A stretch of 64,000 bases of DNA from Pezizomycotina sp. ARF18 (GCA_002224055.1 AZLU01000173.1:23852-87851); one strand, 5' to 3'; shown: positions 35,182-47,522, numbered from the stretch's first letter. Notes: generated from the letters alone by a model not told the origin. Made by a program: numbers and translations.

Positions 35182-36174
35182 TCATGGCTTATATTTACAG
35201 TAACCCTTGCTCTTCAGGAACTTTTCTACATGGCCCCTCCATTCCTCTTCCTTCTCCCGGATCATCCAGTGACCGGCATCCAGTTCCTCCACCTGCACAT
35301 CCCCATAGGCTTTGAGCGCTTCACCTTTGAAGAACATCGGGTGAGATGCGGCATCCCTCGTCCCAAGCAGTAGCAACACCGGCGGCTTAATCGCCTTTTG
35401 CAGTGCCTCATTCGACAACGTGTCGCCGGATAAGTCATTATGCAGCATCGCGGCATAGTACTGCGTTACCGTCGAAAAGTCTAGACTCAAAAACTGCTCC
35501 TTGTCCTGCTCAGTAACCCACGGCGCGATCGGTACTTTCCTCCTCGCAGCAACCCATTCATGGCATTTACCGGGCGGCATGAGATTAGTCTTCCAAATTT
35601 CTCCGTCCTCCGGGTATACAAGCGTCATTAAACTCTCCTTCGCTTCTTTATCTTTGAGCAACCCGGCCCCTTCCGCTTCCGCGACCATGTACTCGACGTA
35701 GCCGGTTGTCGCGTACCCGAGGATCTGCTCAGTTAGCTGCCGAACCATTTCCAAGTCGTACTTCTTACTCATCGCCGGCGATGCCCGACGGAGGTGAGCA
35801 CGACAGCGTGCACGCGTTCGGGTGCAAGCAATGCAAGGCTGGTCGCAATTATGGAACCCCAGTCGTGTCCTAACACGACTGCCTTCCCACTTTCTCCTCG
35901 TCGAGAATCGAGAGAATTGAGGTGGCAATCTTGGACCCAACGTATTCACTTCGATCGGTCGGTGCAGAGGTCCAGGATAGCCTAGGATGTTCGGTGCGAT
36001 GATACGAGGCCGAGAGATTGAAAATGTGGAACCTGTTTAGAATAGCTGGTTATTGCCGTGTCGGGAAAGCCATGAGAAGGAGCAACGTCGGTTTGTCGTC
36101 GGAAGGAGGTGAACAGAAATACGAGTAAGTATGACCGTTGACGGTCTTGACGGATTTGAACGATTTGGGGTCCA
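35182..36174 (-). CDS. epoxide hydrolase-type alpha/beta hydrolase, frames broken
   Basis: Start at ATG 36174: MDPKSFKSVKTVNGHTYSYF. The expected motifs then appear in order: the oxyanion-hole region HGFPDTAITSYSKQVPHFQS, IIAPNILGYPG with TSAPTDRSEYVGSK, the nucleophile elbow VVLGHDWGSIIATSLALLAP (Asp of GHDWGS), ERVHAVVLTSVG, the cap KYDLEMVRQLTEQILGYATT, PPVLLLLGTRDAASHPMFFK, and the catalytic His in LDAGHWMIREKEEEW, ending CKYKP at 35182. The family hydrolyses epoxides to vicinal diols through an Asp-ester intermediate, usually in the cytosol. About four single-base shifts (near 36067, 35985, 35895 and 35780) split it. All catalytic motifs survive, which hints at recent decay or sequencing indels. 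Confidence 0.75.
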
Positions 36175-36714
36175 TGTTCAGCAAGAAGTTAATTGAATGA
36201 GATTCTTTGGAAGAAGTCTTCAGGAGGCGACGGTAATGCGGGAAGAAAGAATATTTCTTGTCAGGGCTCTGGACCGCTGCTTAAATGTTAGAGGAAATCA
36301 GGATTCACACCTTGGAATTCCTCACGTTACCCGCAGTTGCATTGGGTTACGATTAGCGGGAAAGCCAAGCTCCGAGTCCAAGTATCCTGGTCGGGTCCGC
36401 TGATTGTGCGTCGCCGCTATAGCCGAACTCCCGAACAGCCCATACATTGGAACCCCGCGCCGCATTTCTCCCCACTCCATTACAGCAATTCCAGAGATGC
36501 TAGTGAATCCTTTGGTAATTCATATCATATGCAGTGCATGCCGAATCCTTCACACGTACATGTAGTTGGTTCACAGGATCAGCTTAGAAAAAGATAGTTA
36601 TAGTTTTATTAGAGGCAATAGCTATGTAGGTACAAGTTGGAGGCAGAGACCTTAGTTGAACCCGGAGCTCAAGTACATCCTGGGCGCATGGGAAATTACG
36701 GGTCCCTTTTATGA
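36175..36714. other. intergenic
   Basis: Two plus-strand frames of 68 and 86 codons (36197-36403 and 36337-36597) have no motif or signal peptide. No gene is supported. Confidence 0.4.
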
Positions 36715-37576
36715 CTATAATACAACATTCGGCTTGTTTTCCCACAGGCACTTCTTCGGTACATCAAGCCTCGTCGGCATCTGCACCATCGGCAGCAGAT
36801 CCACCGTCATCTTATCGCTGTTATCCACCTGACTACCGTAGGCTGTATCGCTTTGGCATTTCTCGTTGAAGAACTTCGCGACAGCGGCGGACACGTAATT
36901 ATCCGCATTATACTCCGCCGCTTCCGTATTTCCAGCTTGAGTTGCGGCCAAGTGCGACCAGTAAGGACCGTAAACGCAGTCATCGATATGGTCGTCCCCC
37001 GAATTCAGCGTGAAAGCCATCTCGTGGATCAGGTAGGCAGATTTCATCATGAAGGGACTTCTGCGTCTTCCTGTAACCGCTGGCAACCTAAAAAGGGATC
37101 GTCGAAATGGAGTACCGGCTCTTCGAAGAACGAAGGGCACAGATAGATTGTATCGTACGGCGGCAGGGTGTACGTCTCCGTCGCGTAGCATTCCTCTTCG
37201 TCAACCGCGCAGGACAGCGATACAGAGCGGCCTTCATTAGAAGTAAGCCTCTGCATAGTCTCGAAGCGGGAAATCACTCGTTCGTGTAGTTTAGCGTCTT
37301 TTGAGGTCGGATCGAAGAACGTCTTCCACGAGGGTCTGTATTTTTCATCGATATAGCCGCGTTGAGAATATCGGTCGTATCGGAGAGCACCTTCTCGATG
37401 TGCTCTTGCTGCTTCGCGTTACAAGTCTTCGGTGGCATGTCTCGGCGGAAGATTCCGTGCTTCGTTGATGTGCGGTCGTTGAAGCCCCAGAATGGCTCGG
37501 CATGCGGGGCGGCGAGACATGTGGCAGCCAGTAACGTGACTGCGACCACCGGAGTGTAGAGGGCATTGGCACGCAT
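36715..37576 (-). CDS. secreted M35-like metallopeptidase relative with an altered zinc motif
   Basis: Start at ATG 37576 with signal peptide MRANALYTPVVAVTLLAATC-LAAP. Then CNAKQQEHIEKVLSDTTDIL, YRPSWKTFFDPTSKDAKLHE, RVISRFETMQRLTSNEG, a Cys-rich part (LSCAVDEEECYATE), YDTIYLCPSFFEEPVLHF, YLIHEMAFTLNSGDDHIDDC, VYGPYWSHLAATQAGNTEAA and YNADNYVSAAVAKFF, ending NKPNVVL at 36715. Layout and the NADNY block match deuterolysin/M35-like fungal proteins. The zinc motif HExxH reads HEMAF, so the second zinc His is absent and peptidase activity is doubtful. About three single-base shifts separate the blocks. It may be a catalytically dead secreted relative. Confidence 0.6.
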
Positions 37577-38512
37577 TGTGTTTGAAGAAGAGATAAGTAG
37601 CTGTGAGGAATGCCTTCGACAGTATGCGTGTTTCTACTGTTACACTGAGGTGGGGAGCGCCACCTTATATCCTTAAATCATCAACGGATTCAGAACTCCG
37701 CAGGATGTGATAGTACTATGAACGACTTGTGTCGAGCGACGGCTCGATGTTTCCTCATCGACGGTAAGATTTCTACCCAGTAAGGACAGCTCTAAACGTT
37801 TCCATTTGAGGCAAGTCTTTACAATGCAGTCTATTGAAATCGTTGCAAGCTACTAGAGAGCCTTACATCATCTACCTATGCAATTCATGAGTGAGTTAAA
37901 TGCGGTAATTTGCGCCTATTGAAGCATGATATTGCCAAGATTCTAGAAGGCTTCCCTCCTCAACAGTTACGACTTCCAAGGAACGCATGACATCCAGGAA
38001 ATTAAGCGATAAACAGCTTCCCGAAGTTTGAGACCTAAGTATGTGAAGATAAACTAAGAGTAACCTTCCGGAGCTCGTGTGTGAATACTCATAGAAAATC
38101 CTGATGTCGGTGTTACGATGTTGATCGGTCGTCAAGGAGTCCATTCTTCACCGGCCGCGTACACAGCCTGAGAGATTAGATTCTATTAGTTTAATGAGGA
38201 GTGTCATCGTAAGGTTCTTGCAAGATTATTGGAAAAGGTGGTCTCCATATATATCGGAGTCTCGAAACTATCGGCCGTGGAAGGATCGATTCGAGAGTAC
38301 GTAGCCGTTTTTAAGCGATCTCCGCGATCTTTGTTGGGGCCAGCTTGCGCTCAAACTACTATACTCGATTCTGTCTCTATTCAAGTTTGTATATTCCAAG
38401 TTCTAAATCAAAAAACTGCCGATGGATCCATTCATTTAAAAAATCACGAATACGTTGTCATGTCAATTATTCTGACATATGTAATCTCTATTGCTCCGAT
38501 CTTATATTTTGC
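37577..38512. other. intergenic
   Basis: Contains 80-95-codon frames (37896-38144 -, 38229-38516 +) without family features. No gene is supported. Confidence 0.4.
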
Positions 38513-40199
38513 TTAGGAATTGGAATTCTCAGGCTCATTTCCTTTCGGAAAAATTCCTGGCGCTCGGTTTACAAAATCCGAATACTTCGTCGTTGTTTTC
38601 CAGCCTGATTCCGTTGTAAATGTGTCTCCATATTGCTTCTGGCCTTCTAAATCACTCCCTTCACTCTCGAGTGACGGATATTGGACGCCCTCTCCCTCTT
38701 GGTCACGCCCTCCTTCTACATGTGTTTCTTCCAAACATTCACAATCAGCTCGTCGTCCGGAGAACGCTCTTGATCCTGAACTAGAGCATCGCCAAGCCCG
38801 GCGAGTCCAGGCTTTCTTTTTGGCCGTGGCGGATCTGGCCAGTAAGCCTCCTCCGGCTTTTTATGTGAGTTGAGAGATTTCTCCAACACTAGGCTTTTCG
38901 CCTTTTCGATTGCGTCGTACCTTTCAATTTCTCCTTTGTGAAACAGGGGGCCTTCGTACTGTGGGTCCTCTGGCCGGTCTACAGCCGCCTTCATGATGTC
39001 GTCATAGCATCCGTTTGGAACCTCTGGGTATATTACACGCAAATCAAGGTGAACATCGACGCAGGGTGTTTCCGGCTGCCGCTTCCAGTGGAAATTATAA
39101 TTATTATCGAACGCGAGGTAAGCATCAATGGAGATCCCGTGACGGGTATCGGTCTCCTGTTCGCCATAACATACTTTTCATACCGTCGTCAGTAGCCTTA
39201 TATGTGGAAGGAAAGGTTTCTTCGTCGGTTTTCAAAGGAATTTTAAAGAGGGGAGTCTAGAAAAGAGGTTGGCGTGTGGTGTACGGAAGTTGAACTTACT
39301 GAGAAAGACCTGTCTGTGTTTGAGTATAAATGGAGTCGCAAAACTAACAGGAGACAATGCGTGTTCGTCTTTAGTCTTCTTCGCGACAATGCTTTCTCCA
39401 TAATTGGGACCCAGTCTCTAAATGTGACGCTAAAAAGGTATTTTGTCATCAGCTATACATTCGAATTGATAAAACTACTGAGGACTTTGATCAAGGTATT
39501 CGAGAAAATACCACCGGGGAGACTCACTATGAGAATTTGCGCTGGTACTGGAATATATTTGCAATTTTTCCAGTCCAGGAAGCTACATAATCGTACGGTC
39601 GGAAAAGCAAGTAATCAGTGTAGAAATGCTTGTGGAATTCGTCAACATCGTCTGGAAAATACCCGAGAAATACCATCCTGGAGATAAAATCGGTTGAAGT
39701 CGTCTTCGGGTACTTCTTGACCACTTCGTTATATCTCGCCATATTATAAAGCGTCCAGTCTTTGCGTAGATCGTTGATTTCCCTCTTCCGGGTTGAAAAG
39801 AGCTCTTGCAAGGGAATGTTTTGCAGGGACCTTCGGATGCTCCTGGTTATGAAAGACGCCCATGTTGAAGCCCAGAAGTGTGCCTCGTCGAGGCTCGGAT
39901 GCAGAGGGTATCCCGAGTGCACTAGCCGGAGGCGGTCGTCACCCCATTTTATATCGTCGATTTTTTTGCCCTTTTCGGGAACAAAGGCGCTTACTGTTCT
40001 CGCGTCAGTCATAGCTTTACACCGGGTCTATATCGAAGTCTACACCACACAAAAAGTGATTGCGACGATACGTACATAACATTCCATCTATTGCTAGTTT
40101 CTCTTGGCCTTCCGGCGTCCGAACAACAAGTTGAACGTAGGCATTGCTTGTAATGCCATTGATAGCGACCAGAAAGATTAACGCAGCGACGGAACGCAT
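38513..40199 (-). CDS. unknown secreted protein, frames broken
   Basis: Start at ATG 40199: MRSVAALIFLVAINGITSNA, a signal peptide (a further in-frame ATG lies at 40217). Mature blocks are YVQLVVRTPEGQEKLAIDGM, YRRNHFLCGVDFDIDPV, then TDARTVSAFVPEKGKKIDDI, RLRLVHSGYPLHPSLDEAHF, LRKDWTLYNMARYNEVVKKY, RMVFLGYFPDDVDEFHKHFY, then LKTDEETFPSTYKATDDGMK, GEQETDTRHGISIDAYLAFD, NNYNFHWKRQPETPCVDVHL, RVIYPEVPNGCYDDIMKAAV and a charged tail ending GNEPENSNS. The order is consistent on one strand over 1.7 kb. Frame changes near 40018, 39530-39270 (possibly an intron), 39160 and 38720 are needed. No family is recognised. Probably an extracellular protein. Confidence 0.5.
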
Positions 40200-40854
40200 A
40201 GTGGTGTAGATTATCATCCCTTCTAGGTTTATGGTTAGTCAACCTTTTTTTTTTTTTTTCCTGTACTACTCGGGATTTTGGGATATTTATATGGCTTGAA
40301 GAGTCTCTTACGTGCAAGTTTATAGGAGAGACTAACTTACATCAGTATCTAAGACACATGAGGCCTAGAGCCATGTATTTGCTCCGATTTTTGTCACTTT
40401 GGTGTTGTCTCAGGCCGTATAGCCTGGAGTTGACAGTTGTCTCACTGGTTCTCCTCCTAGTCTCCGCCGTCTTTTTGACTTATACACGAGCCCACAGGAA
40501 ATTGACGACTGAGAATTTCTGTCGTTTAACGAATAGTGGCATTCATGTTAAAATCTTAAAAAATATATATTTTGTAGGTTATGTTTTTCTAGATTGATTA
40601 ATGCATACAATATTAGTTTCAAGGTGCACCGATTTATCTCGTAACGTGCCTTCTACTTCTCCTTGCTTGCTAGCCTGAGTAGAGGTGCCGAGTACGAGAC
40701 AAACACCCGCTATGCAAGTCCTTTTTCTCCGCCCCACCAGCGGATTGACACCGCGGTAATACATTGTCCATATATCAGAGAAATTGTAAGGGGGGGAAAA
40801 AATGAAACATGTAATAATCCGCTCATCCGCTAAATTTGTGAGTCGCCCAAGTCC
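40200..40854. other. intergenic
   Basis: Short frames only (40358-40597 +, 40579-40764 -). The first has a hydrophobic N-terminal half but no motif. It separates a divergent start from a convergent end. Confidence 0.35.
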
Positions 40855-42228
40855 TTAGATTTCAGCCATATGTATGACACTAAACCTCTCGCTCTCTGAA
40901 ACAACTGGCAGATCAGTGTCCTTGATGATTCTATTATCCGCCACTTCCGTGGGCTTTGGTAGCGAACCGGAGTTCGAGGTGTTGGTACGTGGGCTATCAG
41001 GTACCCTGCTTCAACATCCACCATTACGGTCGTCTCGGTCGCCGCGATCGTCGTTGGCCACTCGGGTGTCGGAGGTGTTCTCCGAGCTCCTTTCTCTCGT
41101 CTGACGGACTAATCTCGGTGCCCTTGGTGCCTACCAAGAGCCTGTAGAGAGACCGAAGCTGCGGCATGCACACCACTAGTATCGCAGTGAACTCTTGGGC
41201 AGGCTGCAACATATCTGACAGGCCAACGGTAGTCCAGTTCACCTGCGAGTCGGCGTAGTACAGTAGAACGGGAACCATCGTTCCGACGGCGCTGAAGATG
41301 TTTATAAAACCGATACCGAACATGGAAACGATAGAGAGCTTCTGTGACGTAGACATACGGCCCTGAAGTTGCATGATGATGACAAATGGGAGCGTGTATA
41401 AGATCAGATCAGTTCCCATGTGCAGACCCCAGGTGGTACCTTCATACCAAGGCGCGAGGTTGCAACCGTTAATCTGATAGGTGCCTGGCGGGTCTTCGAT
41501 CCTGTTGCGTGCCGCGATTGCCGAGTCAGTTTCGAGGTCAAAGTTGAAGAAGTTACGGTCAAGGCTGCTAAGGCTACTTACCAGTTAAGGTTAACTGGTA
41601 TACACTTGACCACGTTGGTAATTATCTGTACGAGGAATCCGCCAACAACGAAAATCCAGGCACTGACCAGTATCATGAAGAATTTCGGGTGGTGGTCCCG
41701 AGGCGAGAGATCGTGGTAAAGGAAAAGAAGATCCATTTTATTGAGATAGATACCGGGAATCATGAAGAAGCTGTGTGCGAATTTGGCCTGCAGTAACACA
41801 AGGACTAGGATGTTAACTAAAAAATACCTCGAAAGAAGAGCACTACTAATCCTGGAAACCAATCTTACGGACCTTCAAGATTCTCGACCAGATCTGATGA
41901 GAATTTATCTCATTAATGATGACCAAATGTTCATTGAGATCATTCTCCGCTACTAGGATAGATCGAAGAGCACAAGCAACGAGGAAGAAGATTAATGAAG
42001 CTATGAGTAGGGCTTCTCTTATCCACGATATCTTTGCTCTGAGGCCGCGAACGTCAATGTATATTCTGTTTGCAACTAGGAGAACCGAGATGCCAAAGAG
42101 CAAATATTGCATAACCTGTATTTTTATAGAGTGAGTAATATGTATGAAGTGATTGCCATGTGCTCTAGTTCGTTGCAAAGCTGGGCCTTAGGATGACTTA
42201 CATTGAGTTGGAAGCCTTGCCAACCCAT
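40855..42228 (-). CDS. PTH11-like rhodopsin-domain integral membrane protein
   Basis: Exon 1 (42228-42202) reads MGWQGFQLN. An 87-bp intron (42201-42115, gtaagt...atacag, phase 0) leads to VMQYLLFGISVLLVANRIYI. Transmembrane helices follow: ALLIASLIFFLVACALRSIL, YFLVNILVLVLLQ, FFMILVSAWIFVVGGFLVQI, then an extracellular loop (GTYQINGCNLAPWYEGTTWG), HMGTDLILYTLPFVIIMQLQ, SIVSMFGIGFINIFSAVGTM, WTTVGLSDMLQPAQEF and AILVVCMPQLRSLYR. The cytosolic tail has the family's PLPKPTEVADNRIIKDTD-like ending (SLPKPTEVADNRIIKDTDLP), stop at 40855. PTH11-like proteins are plasma-membrane receptors that sense surfaces and nutrients. Single-base shifts occur near 41870, 41585 and 41050. Confidence 0.7.
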
Positions 42229-42925
42229 GATTGCTACTGCCGCTAATATTCGCCGACGGAGAAATAGATAAGAGTGGATACTTTGCAAGAGAATATATTA
42301 CCGACAACTTACTGGCCAGTAGATATCTAGATATCCTCCTGGAGAAACTTAGGGTGATTGAGGGGTTCTCGGACTGTCTTATATATCTTGCTAGGAAAGC
42401 TAAATAGTCAGCAGAAACTATTTCCACGCCTCATGCCAGAAACGATCAATCTCGAAAGACTTTGTCTACAATGATATTAGTGTGTATTAGATCCGGCTAC
42501 GACCTACGTTATTCTAGGACAACATAAACCATATACTTGCAGTCATAGTTAGCCTGAATAACGGATGCCCGGACTTCGATATTGAAGTAGAGTCCTGATA
42601 AGTTTATGATTATCATCTACCGCATGCAGCATATCTGAGAAGGCGGCTCACCAGGACGGAGCAAGAATTGCTCAAACAAGCCGTGCATATCATCATGTTG
42701 ATAATCCATGTTGCAAATGCAGAAAACTCTAAACTCGGCGTTTTTTGAGGCGAATTATCGGTGGGATTCGAATAATTTGCCTAGTCAAGATCATAGTTCA
42801 ATCTCCACGTAAATATGTGAATCAAGCCACTGTAGGAAAGGTTGCTCGTTGGAAATATTTACACCGCGGAAATAATCGATCTGTAGAAGTCTGACTCTCG
42901 GTTGGTGATATCGGCGATCCAGGCC
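42229..42925. other. no supportable gene
   Basis: No open frame with protein-like character. It should contain the promoter of the minus-strand PTH11-like gene. Confidence 0.4.
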
Positions 42926-43409
42926 TCACGGAAAACGGCGCAGAAACCGTCCCTTGGCCAAAGCTTCAGCGTTATCGAAGGCAGTAAAGATGGCCATGTG
43001 GACCATGTGGAGCGTGTGGCTACATTCTATAATTGAAATTTCAAGAAAAAAAAATTTTCTTCTCTCAACGCCTCCGGTTAGCTTCCACGATTGGACTGGC
43101 TTGTTCGGTACTGAATCTCCACACCTAAATCGTGAGAAAGCCGCTGAAATCAATGGCGGTTTCAACCCCGCTCTAATTCAAGGGGCAAGAAAACCGTTTT
43201 GTTCTACTATCGCGCCATTCCAAAGCGCCAAAGTCTTCAGAAAATTGGTAAAAGTTGGTTGTGATAGCGAGGCACGTTGCCTCGTTCGGTCAAACAGCCA
43301 TCGCCATCATGCGCCATTTTTTGTCCCTGTATGGCTTAGTTGCAACATTGCAACATTCTGGACTCTGCTTGGTCTAGAACTTCGGGTCGGGTGCCCTGAT
43401 GAGTTCTAG
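42926..43409 (+). CDS. hypothetical open frame
   Basis: A 151-codon plus-strand frame (from 42954) with a Trp/Met-rich N-terminus and no recognisable domain. A 79-codon frame opposes it on the minus strand. Its length is unusual for chance but not decisive. No introns or signal peptide support it. Confidence 0.2.
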
Positions 43410-43848
43410 GCGATATCTGGAAGAGGTATGGATTTATATGCAATGGAAAGCTTAAATATTCGCACAGCTACCACCGCTCCACCATACTAAAGAGTTTCCC
43501 ATATAACGGTGGAGAAATACGAGTTGCTAGGATGATTTTCCTTCGATTGCAATGCAACGGGAGATCAGCGAGGAGGTATTGTGAAGAAGTGGATCTCCTT
43601 CGAAGGTACCTGGACTAAAATCGGTCCGCTTGTTGTGAGGTAAGGATTGGCTTGCCTGGTCACCATCGTGGTTTCTCAATATAACCCTCTCTGTATTGCA
43701 ATGCCGGTTCGGCCATTAGGGCTACCTTATCGACTCGACCTCAGATCTTGGTGGCGATTAGTTTCTAGTTCTCGCATGACTCTTGTGGGGATCACGAATT
43801 TAAGATAGCAGCGGTAGGAACTAACATAGCCTAAGTGATCTACTTAAC

Positions 43849-44082
43849 TTGGGCTTTCACGGCCAGTTCTCAATAGTACCGCAAGCCGGCCTCGGCAGCT
43901 TTGCTTCGATTGTTTACGATGCACACATAAATCGTAGCTGGCTTGATACTAAGTTGCAAATCGGGAATCTTTGTGTTACCGGTCCAGACTGCAGGTACGT
44001 TTACCACGGTTTAATGGAATGGGTGAAGGCCATTATGCTCGAGAACGGCGTTGCCACATTTTCTTTGAACATCGCCATGTGA
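43849..44082 (+). CDS. hypothetical partial frame
   Basis: Reads LGFHGQFSIVPQAGLGSFAS, IVYDAHINRSWLDTKLQIGN, CVTGPDCRYVYHGLMEWVKA, ending SLNIAM. Composition is protein-like, with two cysteines in a short loop, and a second frame (43971-44189) overlaps its end, suggesting a frame change. No upstream ATG is in frame, so a first exon may be missing. No family is recognised. Confidence 0.28.
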   Translation: MGFHGQFSIVPQAGLGSFASIVYDAHINRSWLDTKLQIGNLCVTGPDCRYVYHGLMEWVKAIMLENGVATFSLNIAM

Positions 44083-44189
44083 ACAATAATAGTGGTCTTT
44101 TTTGCAGAGCAGCAGGCGGACACGATACGTCGAATTACAGTTCATACAGTTTCTCTATCTCGAAAGGCGGGTTTCAAATACACCGTTGA

Positions 44190-45846
44190 TAAAAAGACTA
44201 AGATGAAAAACCGAAGAAAGGAACTACTTTTTAAATAGCAATAGTTTCCCCTGATGTTTATCCGTACTGTACCGCAGACCGAATATGTGTTACTATATAT
44301 AATGTAAATTCTATACTATTGGATAGAAAGCCGACCAAGCAATTGATGCCCGGATCAGTACATATAGATAGATGCTTACATAAAACGAACAAACCAAATA
44401 GAGGTCGTCTGAAGGCAGCGCAAGGTGGAAACATATCGGTTTTGATGACGGTTGTGAAATAAATTTGAGTTGTAGCTACGTAGCACCGACGCATTGAAGT
44501 AAACCGACTATAACCCCGCAGGAATTAGCCTATTATAATTTATGGTGCTGAAGTCCGCGACGGTTTCATTGCTAGGCTTAAATTTGGCCCACGGCATTGG
44601 TAGATTGAGCAATCGTACACACACACCCGTTTTGACTCCAACGTAATCTCCCTACACCAAAGAGGCGGAGCAACTAATCTTATTACTACGAATAATGTAT
44701 TCGCTTTCGAGATATATCCTATTAGCAATCTCAAGTAGTTATATTTCGGGAATCGGAGGAGCTAATAGACGAAAAATTGGCGAAATATCAAGCCGTAGGG
44801 TTGTTTAGCGAACTAGGTTAAAACTCGTGAGGGTAATCTATTTACAGATTGACTTAGGAGAAATCAATTGTAAAGAGTTAGAATCAAGAGATAGAGGATG
44901 TTTAAGTTGATAGTTGAGGATGAAACGAACCGAGATCGAGACATGTCATAAACGAGAAGGAGTCGGGCTTGCAGCAAATCAAACACGAATAGTCAAATAT
45001 GAATACAACTTCAATTCAGTATCTCGCGCGTATGTTTGATACTTGAACTAGAACCCGTTAGAAGATTTCATCTCGAACATATGATTTATTTGGGCATCCG
45101 CTGCCTGCATGTTTCTGCAATCAATCACAAGAAGATCACCGGAGCGAGTGTTATTATTATTATCTTACGGATACGAGGGAATACTTGGAGTAAACTCCAA
45201 AGAATACCTTTATTGCTTGAATAATGACCCTGGAGCCTCGTCTCCCGCTTGAGATTATCCTCCTGCATTTGATTATTCGAGCCGGGGGGGTAAAATTGGC
45301 GGTTGAGCATTCCTAGAAGGTAGCATCAAATCAACGGCGATCGTGCCCTATCAGTCCGGCAAGCGGCGTACTGCCCACATAGGTATAGTTCGTTAAATAA
45401 AAGGATCCGATTTTTAATGCAAATCATTCTGGGTGATCGACCACCTCGTGGCGGATACGATCGTATCCCCTGTGCTATAATACAAGTTCTGTATTATATA
45501 ACGATTTGTTTCCCTGCAAGGGACCAGCTTTCATCCGTTCTTTCTTATTTATCTTTTTAACGAGCTGTCATAATACCTGCTTCTTGGGAGTAAGCCTTGA
45601 GTTGAGTTTGTAGGGTTTTGGAACATCTGGATTGTGCTGGCTTGAATCTGCGCTTGGCATTCAATAATCGAATAGAAGGATACCCTTGGCGCCGGCTCCA
45701 CGGAACGGGGGAATAATGGACGAATTACTTCGCTTCGGTGTGGTGGTCGAATCAGTAACGTTCCGGACCTACCATGATCGAAGCCATCAACGAGGTCATC
45801 AAAACCCGAGCCTCAACCTCACATCGCTACTTCCCGGGGGATAGGG
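44190..45846. other. intergenic, no supportable gene
   Basis: Frames of 61-78 codons on both strands without motifs. Bases 45351-45366 share the word agtccggcaagcggc with 2140-2155, but the flanks differ. Confidence 0.4.
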
Positions 45847-47421
45847 CTTCCGGACGATGTAGTTGCGAATCCAACAGTATACGTCTCGCTATTGAAGGTT
45901 TATCTTGAATCTTTACCCCATGATACGACACGGACCATCGTTTTCACTGTTCCCCGGTTATGACATTCTTTGTTCTGGTGACGACAGCAGCCAGGTTTTA
46001 CGCGAGGCGGAAGATTAGCGGCAAACTCAGACATGAAGACTGGTGGGCAGTTGTCGCAACGGTAGACCTATTCCCCTTGTTATTCTTCTGTTGGCCTGCA
46101 GATTTGAGAGTCGTATTATTGGCTCCTAACTTTACTAATTTTCCTATCTATGTAGGTTTTCTCCGTGACAATGATGATGATGTGGATTGTCCCATCTCTA
46201 CCGAATGGTGAGTTTCACAGAAGTCCTACAGCCGTGAAGTTCAGCTTGCTAACTTGTAAATTCTAGAACACATTAACGGCGCCTGCGGGAAACACATCTG
46301 GGATATATCCTATAACCAATTGAGGACTTTTCTCTCTGTAAGAACTTTCCCTTTAGTCATTCAAGTCGTATAGTTTCATCAGGCTCGCTGACAGCACGCC
46401 TTTCAGCTTTTGAATGCTTGTTTTATCATCTTCTCGGTGGGCATACTTGTGGTTCGAATCCAATTCTTGGTCTTTTACTACGGCCTTTCTCCATCAAAAA
46501 GCTACCGCTCGCTCCTCCTCGGCACCGGCTCTCGTCCTCAGCATATCAATAGCCTCCACCTTTACGCTCATATTCCAATGTCGGCCGATAAATTATTGGG
46601 ACCATCTCCTCACAGCCAAGTGCATCAATAGGTACCGGGTATATGGCGCCATGGGTTGGCTTACTATGGCTACAGACGTCTTGTTGCTGTATGTATCTCA
46701 TTCCTTTCACGTTATGGTCTACTAGTGTGTCTGTTACTGATTGGTATGAAATTTGGATTAGTCTGATCCAAGTTGGTTAATCCTCAAGCTGGAGAAAATG
46801 AAGTTCTGGGTTAAGATCCAGGTCATAGCTGTATTCGCTGCTGGTATATTGTAAGTTCAGTTTAGCGTCAACGTAATCCCTCGAAGATGGATACTAAATT
46901 TCATCTCCAGGGTTTGTGTCGCTTGTATCATCCGCGTCGTCAAAGTTGGCCGTCTCGTCAACGCCATCGATCAACCATATCTCACGCCTGATCCAGGCGC
47001 ATGGGGATTGGTCGAGTTAGACCTCGCTACATAATATCCAATATCCCAACCCTGCGCCTCTACTTATCCGCAAGCGGCGAGCGGCGCGCGAAACACAACT
47101 CTACGAGTCCGCCGAGGCAAAAATACCGAGGAAGTTATTTCTGGGCATCATAAAGCGTCCGGTAGCCTCGGTATTCCCATAAGCGATTGGACGAATCGGT
47201 CAGCGACGCTGCAGGGTTCAACGCTCGAGGCGACCGTATTATCGAAGGATCTAGAGAAGGGCCAGTGCAGAGATAAACCAGAGCACGATGATATTATTCG
47301 CTGTCCGACGGCTGTAGCGGTTGTGCAGCCGATAGCCGGATCTCCGGACTTGGTATCGCAGTCGCGATTCAGTGACGATAATGATCGACGCAACACGAGA
47401 AGATCGTGGATTCCTATATGG
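45847..47421 (+). CDS. PTH11-like rhodopsin-domain integral membrane protein
   Basis: N-terminal part LPDDVVANPTVYVSLLKVYL / ESLPHDTTRTIVFTV shifts frame into MTFFVLVTTAARFYARRKIS and GKLRHEDWWAVVA, the family signature. Introns read by eye are 46062-46155, 46208-46266, 46338-46406, 46689-46788 and 46851-46910. Between them lie VFSVTMMMMWIVPSLPN, HINGACGKHIWDISYNQL, LLNACFIIFSVGILVVRIQF, TLIFQCRPINYWD, YGAMGWLTMATDVLLL and KFWVKIQVIAVFAAGIL-VCV / ACIIRVVKVGRLVNAIDQPY. The last helix (WGLVELDLAT, one shift, then YIISNIPTLRLYL) and a Ser/Asp-rich cytosolic tail close at TAA near 47421. No in-frame ATG precedes LPDDV (an ATA sits where it would be), so the start is unclear. Frame shifts occur near 45955, 46520 and 47035. 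Confidence 0.68.
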
Positions 47422-47521
47422 TAAGCTTCACACGGAAAAGGAATATATGCATGTATATGCTATAAGTATAATGACAGTCGCTAACGATTTCCTCGTTCAC
47501 AACTCAGGGGTAATGGATAAT

Positions 47522-47522
<1 letters not shown>

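Noticed and set aside
2140-45366. Shared word agtccggcaagcggc at 2141 and 45351 as ends of a dispersed repeat
   Set aside because: The similarity stops at about 15 bases and no inverted or direct terminal repeats were found.
46450-46470. T-loop-like word gttcgaatcc suggesting a tRNA
   Set aside because: No matching acceptor or anticodon stems, and it lies in a coding exon of a PTH11-like gene.
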